64,000 nucleotides of DNA, taken from the NCBI GenBank assembly GCA_051453625.1, contig JBOZIK010000001.1, positions 104,731,684 through 104,795,683 on the forward strand. The letters are read 5' to 3'. The notes under the pieces are model-generated. The model made no database searches. It was given only the letters and a program-made list of their open reading frames with translations, and was not told the DNA's origin. A program made the translations under genes and the position numbers. Numbering within the stretch: the first letter of the stretch is position 1; each line of letters starts with the position of its first letter. The DNA is from Welwitschia mirabilis (lineage: Eukaryota > Gnetophyta > Gnetopsida > Welwitschiales). Shown one piece after another: positions 47,251 through 59,556 of this stretch.

Positions 47251-48250
47251 AAGTCAAATAATGTTTTAATTAGTAAACTATACAAGAGAATATTATGCAA
47301 AGTATGTTATTTCCTTTATTTAAAGTAATATAATAGTAGAAAAATTATTAGTGTAGAATGAATCAAATAAAATTAAAAGCCTTTTTAGTTTTCATTTAAA
47401 AGCAAAATTAATTAGGCCAACATAGTAATTTCTCATTTTCTAAAGCAATAATTTAATGAATAATATGTTTTACCTCTTTGCATGATAACTCAAGGAACAA
47501 TGAGGATAAGAAAATCATTTCTAATTTAAGCTATAAAATATGAATTCAAAAAAGTATGTTCACATAACACAAGTATGCTTATGGTTCTTACATATAGTTT
47601 AATTATCATGTGTAACATCAAAGGAATAATAATACATTTAACACTACATATTAAGACTAGTACCTATTGACCTAATTAATCAAGATAATTGCTATAACTT
47701 CAAGATAAACTACAAAATGTAAAATATATTATTCTTAATTAGTTGAGTTTCATAGGTAAAAAGATATTATTTAGTATTAATAAAAACCTAAAGGAGTCAT
47801 TTGCAACTCATTGCCATAAAAGTTTTGATAAAAAATCTATCACATTAATAGGTGATATTTCTCAGCTAACTTTAGGGAAGAGATAAACTTATAATGGTAG
47901 TGAGGAAATGAGAGAACTATAAAGATCATTTAATATATTTGTTATATTGGATACAATCTATAGATAAATGGATGATGATAAAAAGTAACAAATATTTAAA
48001 AACATTCATAAACATTTAAGAGGAAAATGATTTAGATGATTATGACATTCTAATAATAAGTTTGATGGAAGGGATGGATTTAAAGATGTGATTCATCTAT
48101 TTATCACAAATTATATGGTTGACTTTGATAATAAAAAGTGTTCTCTTCAAATATAATAATACACTTCATGAGGCATAGTAGAAAGACACAAGATCCATTT
48201 GCATATGATAATGCTTATAACATAAGCCCTTATGATTTATTATTTTTTAT
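47250..48250 (+). pseudogene. Helitron helicase (PIF1-like), partial
   Basis: SF1 helicase domain of the Helitron, which unwinds DNA during rolling-circle transposition. Readable motifs: MCNIKGIIIHLTLHIKTSTY (about 47,605-47,670), corresponding to motif Ia (GxAAxxIxGxTIHSxLxLP). LQDKLQNVKYIILN*LSFIG (about 47,698-47,756) is motif II, where DEMS is destroyed. KKSITLIGDISQLTLGKR (about 47,830-47,886) is motif III (xxxILxGDFxQLPPV). FVILDTIYR (about 47,935-47,965) is the VxLxxxxRQ segment. The Walker A motif was not found, and motifs IV-VI are not readable downstream. The Helitron 3' hairpin and end were not located. Confidence 0.75.
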
Positions 48251-50860
48251 AAAAAGGCCTTATTTTAATCATGTAGCATAGTCTCATTTTATATCAAATT
48301 ATGTGCACCTAAGCATTATTTTTATTTTTAAAAAAATCATGTTTAAAAGGCCTATATAAATTTGTGCTTATGCTTCTAACATTTATTAGTGCTTTCTAAA
48401 AACGAAAAATACTTTATAGGGTTTCTTGAACATATTTGGAATAGAACCAAAAATATTTAGGGATGTAGGCCTAATCTAAAACGATATCTACTAAAGATAT
48501 CTCAGCATCTCATTAATTATACAAATTAAAGATAACTTATCATCTCATTAATTACACTAGGCATTCTTGATTCTTTATTATGCATAAGGATAATTAAAGA
48601 AGTATATTTCTTTATAGGATGATCTAGCTAAGCTTTTTTGAAATATGGAATGCCTTACATTGATTTTATATTCAATTCTCTTTTAAGTGCACATGTAAAT
48701 TCTCAGGCATAAGATTAAGAAAAACAAATTCATGTTCATGCTTTTAGGAATTACTATTCTTGAGTCCATTTATTAGAATTCCCCTTTTCAATATATGTAC
48801 AAGGTATTATAGGGTTTTTGAGGTGTGATACATGCTTACTAGAATGTTTGAAAGAAAGGGGGTTTCATGGACTATAATGGTGTATGCTTAGTGTGTCCTT
48901 TTTTTAAAAGTTGGGTTAGGTTGTTAGAAATAATCTCATCAAGATATATGCCAAGTAGATAAGCATTGAATAGGTTCTTCAACATACTTGATAGTTCTTC
49001 TAGATAATTCTGTAATTAGTCAGCTTAATGTATTAGAAATGTCTCATGCTATTAAAGATCTCCATGGCTTAAAGGTTATAAAGAGATCTAAGGTGAACAT
49101 GAAAATATGAAGGAAAACATCAAGCATGCCTCATACCCATGAATAAATAAGCCTTATGACTATTTTAAGTATTGTTTCCAATCTAACCCCTTGGTCTGAT
49201 CATAATCAAGTACCCGTAACATGTATCAGTGTTAGATGGCAAAGTAGATAATGGCATGTAATAGGGACACTTACTCTTAGGCACGAATAAAGATTATGGA
49301 GGAATGCAATAATGGGGGTGGAAAAAAGAAGTAATGACATAGAAAACCAAGAGTACCCAATAAAAAACATCCACTGAAATGATGGAGATCAAAGCAAGGC
49401 ATACATAGAAAAGCAAAAAAGATGCTAGATGAGAACAATGAATAAGATGAATGGATCATATCAAATAACAAGTAGTGATTCACATGAAAAATGTAGCAAA
49501 AGAAAGTAGCATCACAGATCAAGTAAAAGAACAAGAGGAACCAAAGAGAGAGCATAACATAGTGAAAATGAAAAAAAACGATCTACCAAAAGGAGGGATA
49601 ACATTTCAGGAGGTGATGTATTAACACACAGTAACATGCGACAACATTAGTTGAGGAATCTATAAAAGGAAAAAGTCATCTTACAATTCTTTCTCAAAGA
49701 ACTCCATTACCTCCTTTCTTTTAAAGAGCTTATGGTTGATTAAAAAAAAATAGAGCCTACATTGTTATTAATAATAAAAACATAAGGAAGATATAATATC
49801 AGCATTCAATAAGAGGAAGAGCACTTGGAAAAGAAGGGTACAAATGCATCACATAAAAGCAAGGATGTAAAGATGGAGTAGTTTAAATAGAAGAAATAAA
49901 GCTTAAAAGAGAGTAAGACATCTACATAAGAAAAGAGGATGTAAATAATAATCATAAGTTATGCTCTACTAATTTTAAGAAGGATACATGTGTTGCCCCC
50001 CTTTTTTTTAAATTATTTTCATCAAGATCTCCCTTCTAGTGAGATAGTATAGCTCTTTGCCTTCAAATCAATGGCCACTTGAGTAATTCATTTATCTTAA
50101 CACTTTATTTTGAAATGGTTTTAACTTTATTCAATGGAAGGTTGTGTTATTATTTGTCCAAATTAAATTTAATCCTTCATTTATTACCAACTCATTCACA
50201 ATATTTACATCCTAATAAAATCTGTCTTATTATCTTTCTTTTCTATTATTTCCTTAAATAGCTTTTTGAAAATTTGAAATAAAATAAATCATTTTAGTTT
50301 AGCCATTCACAATTTAAGTTTGATTACCATACTTTATAAAGGGTTCATTACACTATTCCCCTTATTTTCCTAAATCAAAGCTCTCAAAAACAAAAAGAAA
50401 GCCCTTACTTCTATGTATTATTATGTTCTCAATGAAAAATAATTTAACACTAGTTAATGAAGAGTAAAACTGATTCTCCCACTCTGTATTTATCCTTTCC
50501 ATATTTCAGGTGTTAAATTTAATTATGTTTGATGACCAACCCATGAGTACAATGTAGCACATAATCACAAATGTTTTATTGTTGCTTAATCATTTTAATA
50601 ATAAGATATCATTGGAAGTGTCCTTATAAATTTCATTTCTCTATGTCTTAGCATTATTACTTTTTCATTTGTAAGCCTTCCTCAACTATCAGTGAGGTTA
50701 TGTTGAACTCTAAAGCTATTCATGGATCCAAAAGTATGTATTTATTCTTTCTAATAATACTCATAATAAAATCCTTATACAAGATTTTGTGGACCCTTAG
50801 ATTAAGATAATATGTTCAAAGAAGTTAAAGACATTTCATTACTAGAAAATCTTGTAAACA
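48250..50860 (+). other. Unresolved stretch; its right end is the 5' LTR of Gypsy-3
   Basis: No coding motif is seen on either strand. A Phe-rich minus-strand frame at 49,277-49,555 is judged chance. The sequence ending GTAAACA at 50,860, 3 bases before a PBS, should be the 5' LTR of Gypsy-3. Its left edge is unknown, because no matching 3' LTR was recognised downstream. Confidence 0.4.
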
Positions 50861-50863
50861 GTT

Positions 50864-50880
50864 TGGTGCTAAAAGGAGGG
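50864..50880 (+). other. Gypsy-3 primer-binding site (candidate)
   Basis: TGGTGCTAAAAGGAGGG lies 3 bases after a CA-ending LTR-like sequence and 0.65 kb before gag. It has the same core as the Gypsy-2 site. The priming tRNA is not assigned. Confidence 0.55.
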
Positions 50881-51399
50881 ACACTCTTGTAGTTTTTGCA
50901 ATTATTTATTCAACCTTTTCCATTCACATTTCCTATCACATTGTTGTAAACTCATAATAGCCATAGTGATAGTGTTAACAAGGGGAAAAAAGGCCTACAT
51001 TTCTAAGAAGATTTGAAAACACCTCATCCAACAAGACCCCTCTATACTTGCTACAAAAGATCTTCATGCCATTAGAAATTACAAAACCTATTGAAAATCA
51101 TATCTTATCCACCCTAGTAAGCAAATCCATATTATGGCATCTAAGAGATTAGGATTGACTAGGCAAGAGAAGATTTAAACTCATTAGAATGAGCTCCTCT
51201 ATAAAAGAAGTAATGATGAAGTGTTCATTAATAAATGGGGTTCTAAAGAAAGTCTAAAATCCTTATTAGAACCATAAGCGCAAGTCCTAAATAAAAAGGA
51301 TAATGATGATAATATCTTATTCAAGTACTTCATACATAGAGAAGAACCACTTAGAAATAGATAAACTAAATAATAACTCTCAACCAACCCGATTTGAAC

Positions 51400-52300
51400 A
51401 CTATCTAAAAATCCATTAAAAACCTAAAATGAGGTTTTTAGAACATGAATAGCTATTTAGAATTTAACTTCAATGATACCATGATACATCCTTTATCTCT
51501 CATAAACTCCTCACACTAAACAACATGCCATATTTTGAAAAGTTCACTAGTATAGAAGATCCTATCATGAATGTTAGAAATTTCAAACATATGTGTCATA
51601 TGTATAACATTGACCATAACACTACATATCATTTACTCTATCACTCTTTAAAACGATAAGCTCTCAAGTGGTATCACCGCATACCTACTTATTTTATAAT
51701 AGGTTTGAAACAACTCCTTGAAATATTTATCCAACATTATTCAATCAACATCTTATCGAGGATGACCTTAAACACTCTAATCACCATGCGATAATAGCTT
51801 AATGAGACTATATAAAAATACATGTATCATTGAATATTCATCACACTATAGTTGGAGACTTCCTTTGCAGACTTAGACATGACATACATCTTTGTCAAGT
51901 CATGCATACCATATTTATCAAGGCATTTGAGAACATAGTCTTTCAAAAATTTCAAATAAGCTGTCATTCTAGCTAAGAGAATAGAGGTTGTAGGAGAAGA
52001 GGAAGGAGCCATAAAACATGGTAATGCCTCCCAAAGAGAACTATTCAAAAATGACATTAACACTAAAGATGACAACATAATTAACATTACTATCATCAAT
52101 TAACCAACTCAACTAGTTTATCTATCCTAATCGATGGGCATCCCGATGATGGTGCAAATGACACTTCAAGCTCCTTTTACTTCATAAGCTTTCATTCTTC
52201 AAAAGGCTTATTGTTAACCATACTACCCTCCACTGCGATAAGTGCAGCTGTCACTATAGCTTCAACAATAGACATATATGCCTTAAAGTTAATACAAAAA
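51400..52300 (+). pseudogene. Gypsy-3 gag
   Basis: Plus-strand gag of a Ty3/gypsy element. At 51,519-51,600 the frame reads NNMPYFEKFTSIEDPIMNVR, then NFKHMC, matching the PxFxxFDGxxDPxxHxxxFxxxC start of retrotrans_gag. At about 51,640-51,760 it reads YHSLKR*ALKWYHRIPTYFI, then LLEIFIQHYSINI, matching the FPxSLxGxALxWFxxLPxxSIxxFxxLxxxFxxHY helices. A Cys/His-rich segment at 52,231-52,287 (HCDKCSCHYSFNNRHICLK) is a degenerate zinc knuckle. It is a different gag type from Gypsy-1 and Gypsy-2. Confidence 0.78.
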
Positions 52301-52970
52301 TAGGTCAAAAATGTAAAGAAGATGAGGAAGCAATCCAATTCTCACACCATAAGTTCTCTGTGATCTTAATAAGATGATTATAACTAAACCATCTTATATA
52401 TCTATAAATATGATTCTTACCAAAGTGAGTAGGGTATCCATTAATTATGGAGCCAAATTAAATGTGATAGATTTGTCATGCCTCAAGAAGTTCAAAATGG
52501 ATCATCTCTTAAAAATGAAGAACAATGTGATGATCAAATGATTATATGCTTGTAAGAATAAATCAAGAGGGACACTTATTTTACTTATTGAAGTAACTCA
52601 AAATATCAATGACACTGAATTCCATGTAATAGATAATGTAATGGCATGTAATTTATTACCAGGATATCCTTGGATAATGGACATGGAGGCAACCATATCA
52701 TTATCCTATCGAAAGCTAAAATTTATTAGATCAAAAATTTTAGTGCCACTAGAATGAAATCACACCATGGAAAATGTGAAGAATTTATCTTTATCCTTTT
52801 CTCTACTGCCATCTCCTACACTTGAGAAGATGACTTTCCTTTTCTTACACTTTGAACATGATCCAATGGATCCTCATAGGATAAATGTCTTACCCATTTC
52901 TAATACTCAGATCCTATATGTGAGGTGGGTTCCATTCATTCTAGATGACTTTTCAACTAGCTTATGATTT
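52300..52970 (+). pseudogene. Gypsy-3 aspartic protease
   Basis: Retropepsin-like region after the zinc knuckle, plus strand. SINYGAKLNVIDLSCLKKFK (52,437-52,496) is the active-site block. The first Asp codon expected in D-x-G-(A/S)-x-x-N is AAT (52,443-52,445), a G-to-A change. EVTQNINDTEFHVIDNVMAC (about 52,587-52,645) and NLLPGYPWIMDMEATISLSY (about 52,646-52,708) match the FxVxDxxxxYxxLLGRPWLHxxxAxxSxxH block at the protease end. The sequence then loses recognisable coding content at about 52,975. No RT or integrase follows within 3 kb. Confidence 0.75.
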
Positions 52971-52974
52971 AAAA

Positions 52975-53320
52975 TTCTCTAACAAAAAAGAAAAAAAGTA
53001 AATTCAAAAAAAACTTTATTTAAAACTTAAAAAATAAAATGCAATAAAAAACATGAAAACATAAAAATAAATAAAATATGTGCATATGGATATATAAAAA
53101 ACAAATAAGAAACAAAGAAAAATAAAACAAGATAAAAAAACAAATGCTAATTTACTCATCTAGGTAAAACACAAGGGACAATGTCCTTAAAAATTAAAGT
53201 ATCTTACAAAAAATGAGTTCACATAACTGATTGAATCTTAGTGGCTAAGCAAAAGGCTCAACCTACTATACTACTTATGAAAACTCTTAAAGCATAATGT
53301 TTCAAAATATAAAACTCTCT
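52975..53320 (+). other. A-rich stretch after the Gypsy-3 protease
   Basis: Long AAAATAAA-type runs with no stop-free frame, as often found in the 3' non-coding part of LTR elements. It ends in a C-rich patch at 53,324-53,352. Confidence 0.4.
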
Positions 53321-55930
53321 CTTCCCCCCCCTCCCCACCTGCCAACCCCCTGCATCAAACCGCTCCTCAAAATAAAAAGAAAGTAATGTCTCTACTAAAC
53401 TAGTTTATGTTTTTACTTTCTGAGTCTTTTAATCAAAGTAGCTTGGAATGCTTTTCAATGTATTCTTTTAGTTCTTCCCTCATTGTTGTTCTTATATTAA
53501 TTCCTTGGCTTATAAGACATCACGATGAGAATTTAGTTGAATGCATCCTTGTATTTCACTTTTAATGGTTAGCTTGTCAAAATGATAATGTTAGCCTTTT
53601 TTACACATTACATAAATTTCACATTCTAGTTTCTGTATTTAAGTTTTATAGACTATGAATGACCATGTTCTGTAGATTGTAGAAAGGATGCATGTTGCTT
53701 ACCTTCACACACAACATGGATGAGGCTATGTGCTAGAACCACATGTTAGGGATCACTTCATTCCTTATCATCCTAATATTTCCATGATTGACATTCCACT
53801 CCATGATTCTCTATCATGAAAGATGAAGATGATGACATATACCACATCAACCCACACTATGATACATATGATCCTTCCTCTATCATAATTCATACTCTCA
53901 CATGAGCCTTCTTCTTTTACCTACTCATATATCATCATCATCATCTCATTAGACATTAGTGAGTACATTTTTCATTCATCATGCTTCTCATCACATCCTT
54001 CATCCACTATTATTACCTTGTTTACTTTATTTTACTCAAACCTATTATGTTGTTCTATTGGCCATGTCCCTATTACATTTCCTAAGGCTCTGGCTTTCAT
54101 CTTGTTAAAAAATAAAAATAAATAAAAAAAGAAAAAATAAATAATCTAAATTTTTTAAAAAAAGAGAAAATTTAAAAGAATTCATGAACATATGAAAACC
54201 CATAAGGGCACATGCTCTCATCTTCTTCAACATTCAAGACTCTCTATTAATCATGACATACCAAATGCCTACCATGTTTGTTATTTATCTTTCATCATTT
54301 ACTTGTAATTTTAATCTCTTCATGGCCTAATGTTATCTTATCTTGCCATCAACCATTACCTTAAATTCATCTATTTCCTTTTATTATACAAATTTTGGAT
54401 ACATATTTATAATGAGCTAACTTCTAAGTAGCTAAGTCTTTATCTTATAGACAAGTGCATTTTGAATGATTTTATTAAGATTCTTAATTTGAATGATATG
54501 AGAAAATTAGGGTTAATGGATAATAGTTGAGACTATGTTAATGATGACTGATATGTTCTTAGCATGATAGAAGCATTGAGTAGGAAGATCATCTTGATTA
54601 AGAGATCCGTCCTCTTTTCTTCTTTAGCTAAATGACTTCTTAGAATGGTTTTTTAGTTAAGGTCATTTCTTTATTTAATTGTCTATTTGTTTATTCTTGT
54701 GTTAAATTATGTTAGAGTTTTCATTAAAGTATTTTTCTACTTTTGGATATTTATAGTTATAAGATTGGATTTCACCCAATCTTAAGATATTTCATTTTTA
54801 TAACCTCTAGTACCTTACATTATTTTGTATTAATATTGATTATGTCAAATTTAATGCTTACCTTTAGCTGTAAGCTTTACAATTTATCATCTCAATGATC
54901 AATTAATGTTCTAAAAAAAAGAAAAATTCAAGTCAGTTAGTCCATACTCAAAAAGAAAGAGAGAAAGAGAAAGGAGAAAAAAGAGCATGATGATGTCTTA
55001 TTACAAGTGCACTAGGGCAAATAGTCTTGAAAGAGGCCTTTAGCAGTGTGATATGGTAGCTATAATATATACATCAAGGTGTCAATTGGTTATGATCTAG
55101 CTTCGACTTATAGAATCTTATTCTCTTGGCAATGATTGCACTTCCCTCCTTATGATGGATGGTATTTTATAAATACCTTGTTAGCTTGATTTTTCAATAA
55201 CTCCAAAGTTATAACTTCATGATAATTTAGAACATATTGGCTATTAGATGATAAGTTAGTAAGATCTCTCTTATTACTAGAATCAATGATTGAATTAAGT
55301 TATAGTCCAGACATTATATTGATACTTTGTAGAATAACAATAAGCATTATCATAATCACTACTCTAATTACATGATACTCTATGCTATTTAGCATCGAAT
55401 CACATGATTACGATATTGAGTAACATCATGACTCATATCAATAGACTTTTCTAGATTGGCATTTAAAGGTTAGAACTTACTAGAGGTATAGAAATCAATC
55501 TCTTTATACCCCCGTTTATCCATTATCTTCTAGTCTTTTCTTGATATTAGCAACTAATTATTTTAAAGTTATTCTTTCATTTACTCTTACTTGTTGAGAC
55601 TAATTCCACTTCTTATTTAACTTGTTATCTTTTGGTACCCATCCCTTTCCACCATCTTGCTTTACCACCTTGTGATGTTATGATCATTTATTTCTTGTTG
55701 TTATCAACTCTCATTCCCTTTTCTTTACTTATCACTCTCCTATACCCTAATATGTGCTTATCCATTCTCATAATTATGGTCAAATGTTAATTATCCTTTT
55801 TGTTTTCCATTTTCTGCATTTACCTCTACTCCTCTTTTCTTAAATCTTATCATGTTATATTACTTATATTATTTTTCCATATCTTTTTCATTCATTCATT
55901 GGACATTCCTTTTGTTCATTGCATTTAGGT
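53320..55930. other. Unresolved stretch, possibly Gypsy-3 3' non-coding sequence
   Basis: Somewhat less AT-rich than its surroundings (53,690-54,100). Dispersed CATCAT tracts lie at 53,930-54,010 and another A-rich run at 54,100-54,180. No protein motif and no second copy of the 50-kb LTR candidate was recognised. Confidence 0.35.
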
Positions 55931-55934
55931 TACT

Positions 55935-55965
55935 TATGGAGGGGAGAGGCAGGGAGAGGGAGGGA

Positions 55966-56035
<70 letters not shown>

Positions 56036-56075
56036 TAGAGAGTGTTTGTGTGTGTGTGTGTGTGTGTGTGAGAGA
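55935..56075. repeat. (GGGAGA)n, (GA)n and (GT)n microsatellite next to a gap
   Basis: Purine-rich repeats pass into (GT)n and a 100-N gap at 56,076-56,175. Open frames over this are artefacts. Confidence 0.95.
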
Positions 56076-56175
56076 NNNNNNNNNNNNNNNNNNNNNNNNN
56101 NNNNNNNNNNNNNNNNNNNNNNNNNNNNNNNNNNNNNNNNNNNNNNNNNNNNNNNNNNNNNNNNNNNNNNNNNNN

Positions 56176-57945
56176 ATAAGTAATGATTATGACCATGCTA
56201 GTAAGATATAATGTTTTCAAGAAATAAATGATAAAATAAAAAATGTACTTATGATGGAATCACCTACTCACATCCCAAAGCCATATCAAAACCTTAGAAA
56301 GTGAAATGATCATGTGGAAGTACTGTATGCACAATGAGTATAAGAAACAAGAAATGCCTCTAATAATACTAGAAACATCACTAGTTTTATAGCCTCTAAG
56401 TGATAACTATATCCATCATGAAGGGAATGGGAATGCAACCACTACTAAAGGAGTAAGAAACCATGAAGCATAGCCCCTAATGGATTTTTTATGGCTATTA
56501 ATATTGTCAAAGGTTTGTCTTGGGAAATTTAACCTAGTGTGGTATGAAATAATGATTGTTATGTTTTATCTTATATGTAAAAGATCATGGTTCTCTATCT
56601 CTTCCCCCCCTTCATCCTNNNNNNNNNNNNNNNNNNNNNNNNNNNNNNNNNNNNNNNNNNNNNNNNNNNNNNNNNNNNNNNNNNNNNNNNNNNNNNNNNN
56701 NNNNNNNNNNNNNNNNNNTCCTCCCCCTCCCCCCTCATTTTTTAAATAGAAGTAAAGCCTACATAACCAAGTACTCTTAAAGATAAGGATGAAACAAAAA
56801 GATGAGAAATAAGGAAGGACATACTTAAAAAACTAAAGACTCATACAATTGAGAGAGAATAAAATAACTAAGGTATAATCCTTCAAAATGAAGTTTGTAG
56901 ATGTACAAATATCTTAAGATTAGATGAATCTAATCTTATTACTTTGAAATTCCTAAGTAAAAGACTACTAGTCATATATGTTTAAGTAATAGCATGACAT
57001 CCACAAAATGAATTAGCTAAGGAATAATTCAAATAATGGTAGAAGAAAAGTCCTCCTGATCAAGGGAATCTTTCAAAACAAGTTATTCTAACATGTTTAA
57101 AGTTTAATTAGTAGGAATATCATAGATTTTTAACCTTTGTTCATTAAATTTTTGAATGTCCTTAGGGTTTATATTGGATATTTTAACTGAGTTATTTAGA
57201 ATTTACTTTCTTTAAAAGATAATAACCTAATATTTTAGAGGTTAATTAGTTGTGTAAAAGATGCACTTGGGAATTGTAATTTTTCTAGAAAAATAAGAAC
57301 CAAACCAAATAGAAACCAATTAATAAAACATAAAAGGTATACAAACATTTTGGAGGAAAATAAATTAGAGGAAAAGAGAGTAAGAGCACATCACCTTAAT
57401 AGGATAAATTTTAGAATCCAAATAAGATATGAAGAAGTGGTAAATTTCACTGACAAATAAGCTTTTATTAAATCATCATAAATCATGAGTATAATTACAT
57501 ACTTCATTCAAGGAACTACTCAAAGAATGTATCCAAGATGTTTTTGAAAGCTTGTTAGAATGTTTAATGAGATTAAGAAGCTTCTTAAGATTTAATTCTA
57601 AGCATGAATTATTATTAAGAAGATAAGGTCTACCCTAATTTAAAATTCCAAGATATTCCAAGATATAGTTTTTAAAAGAGTAATCATTAAAAGAACAAGG
57701 TAAAGTAGACATGAAAAGAAATATAAGGATATTACTTTGAGTATTACATGAAGTTTTAAGAGGAAGAGATTTAAAGATAGTAAAAAATAAACTCTCTAAA
57801 ATTATGAATTTCATTCAAGTTAAGGAAAGAGATATGGCTTTAAGAATTATATGAATGTTGATGAAAGAGATGAAAAAACATTGGTAGAATCTTTAGGTTG
57901 ATTTGTTGTATTAAAATGAACAAGCATATCCTCTATTAAGCTTAA
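56176..57945. other. No gene recognised; C-rich patch with a 100-N gap
   Basis: C-rich sequence flanks a gap at 56,619-56,718. The rest is AT-rich, without a recognised motif. Parts may belong to Gypsy-4. Confidence 0.3.
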
Positions 57946-58980
57946 CTAAATCTCTATGAATTCTTCATTATGTTCCTTTTCTTCATTATTATCTTTATCA
58001 TTACTTTGTTGAATTGTTTCTTTACTTTCTTCATTGTTGTTTTTGACTATATCTTCCTTATCTTTATTGAGTATTTCTCTCATTCTCCAAGTTATCAGAT
58101 TAATCAAAGAGATCATAAAGAGAAATGATCTTATCATATTCTTCATGGGTTAAAAATTTTCATATTCTTTATGAAATAATTCCTGTATTCCATCTGGATT
58201 CTTTAGCAGTAAATGAATTTCAAGGATATAATCTAGCATCTCAACATCATCACCTAATGAATAATCATCCTCGTACTTATTGTTGAAAAGTTAATTTGAG
58301 TTATTGTTTTCTTTCTTTTGGCCATCTTATAGTAAGTGGGATATTGAATTTTAATCCAAAATCTCATTTTCTATTTTAAAGAAAGAATTATTATCATTTG
58401 TTCCTAAGTTCTTCTCATTTTTCTCAAGGTAGGATGTAGTAGAAGGAGTAGGATAGGCTTGAAAATGTCGTATTATAAAAGAACCTTAAGGTAGTTTACC
58501 TTAAATTATAGTTTATTGAAGGAACCCAATTAGATTTTTTATGTTTCTATTTTGATTTCTTATTTTTTTTTTTTTTGGTAATTTCTTGCATCTTTTTCAT
58601 TTCCTCGCTTGACTCATGAAGTGAGTCTTCTTCTTCTTTATTATAATTCTGGGAGATGGATGTTCTTCATAGTAGTTCATGGGAGATGGTTAGAGTTTGC
58701 TAAAATGATTGTAGGATGCTTCTCTAAATGAGGTAAAATTCCTAAGATTTTGAAAATCTTCATTGATATTTCTACATAAATCTTTTAAAGAAGATGGGAA
58801 AAAAATAAGTAGTTAAAAAGAGGAAGGAGCCTAATTCTTAATCTCATCATCATTTAGTGTTATCCATCTTTTTACCACAAAAATTTCTCAAGGTGGTCTT
58901 TATCATTTTCTTAAAAAATTCTCAATTTTCTCCTCCTTTCAAAAAAAATTTGTCAAAGGATTCTTTTATCGCTATTCATT
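57946..58980 (-). pseudogene. Gypsy-4 coding remnant, probable gag region
   Basis: Minus-strand coding-like region about 0.6-1.6 kb downstream of the Gypsy-4 PBS. One frame can be followed from about 58,560 to 57,946 with six stops: FKIENEILD, then DDYSLGDDVEMLDYILEIHL and KNPDGIQELFHKEYENF. It ends in a 66-codon open stretch with an acidic, Asn/Glu-rich tail (KEDIVKNNNEESKETIQQSN). Upstream, SQNYNKEEEDSLHESSEEMK (about 58,600-58,660) is in another frame, with a 13-base A run in between as a likely slip point. I do not recognise a domain. Position suggests gag or a gag leader. Confidence 0.4.
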
Positions 58981-59049
58981 AAAATAGAGGAGAAGAATAA
59001 ACAAAAAGAATTAATTAAGATGGTAAATAACATAAATACAAGGTAAAGA

Positions 59050-59535
59050 TCAGGCTCTACTCCCTCAGATATTTCATCTTTTTACCTAAATTGTTTGAAT
59101 TCTTAACACTCAAAAAACATGTAATGGCCATCATCTCATTAGTCATCAAGATGATATGAAAGATGACCAATAGATATTTTGCAAAAACATCAAAAATATT
59201 GAACTATAGAAAAAATAGAAACAAAAATAACACTAACAGTTATTTGCTTAGTCATCTAGACAATAAAGAGGATGATGTAAGATTTATTATGATATTAAAA
59301 AAATAGAAAACTTATGGCAAAGAAAATAGAAAAACACTAGTTACAGACCGTCATTTGTATCATCTTCTAGATGACAGAAAAGACAACAAGGCTTATTAAA
59401 ACTACTAAAATAAAAATTACAAGAAATAAACCTATGAAAATTAGAGTAATAAAATAGGCTATTCAAATGAATAACTTAGATTAAAATTCAAGGTTATTAT
59501 ATAGATGATGACAATCCTCTAGCTCCTTATGACCT
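59050..59535 (-). other. Gypsy-4 5' leader with CATCTAGATGA palindromes
   Basis: Non-coding leader between PBS and coding remnant. It holds several degenerate copies of a TCATCTAGATGAC-like palindrome (about 59,139, 59,254 and 59,362) separated by T-rich or A-rich spacers. It is an inverted homologue of 62,816-63,230. Confidence 0.6.
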
Positions 59536-59553
59536 TCATTGGTAATGATGCTA
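59536..59553 (-). other. Gypsy-4 primer-binding site, tRNA-Asp type
   Basis: The minus strand reads TAGCATCATTACCAATGA, 3 bases inside the LTR. Against TGGCGCCGTTGCCGGGGA it has seven C-to-T or G-to-A differences and one other. It is followed by AGGTCATAAGGAG, as after the Gypsy-5 site (AGGCCATAAGGAG). Confidence 0.8.
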
Positions 59554-59556
59554 AAA

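Noticed and set aside
49277-49555. 92-codon Phe/Leu-rich frame that resembles a membrane protein
   Set aside because: Hydrophobicity follows from AT-rich composition; no start context, motif or conserved neighbour.
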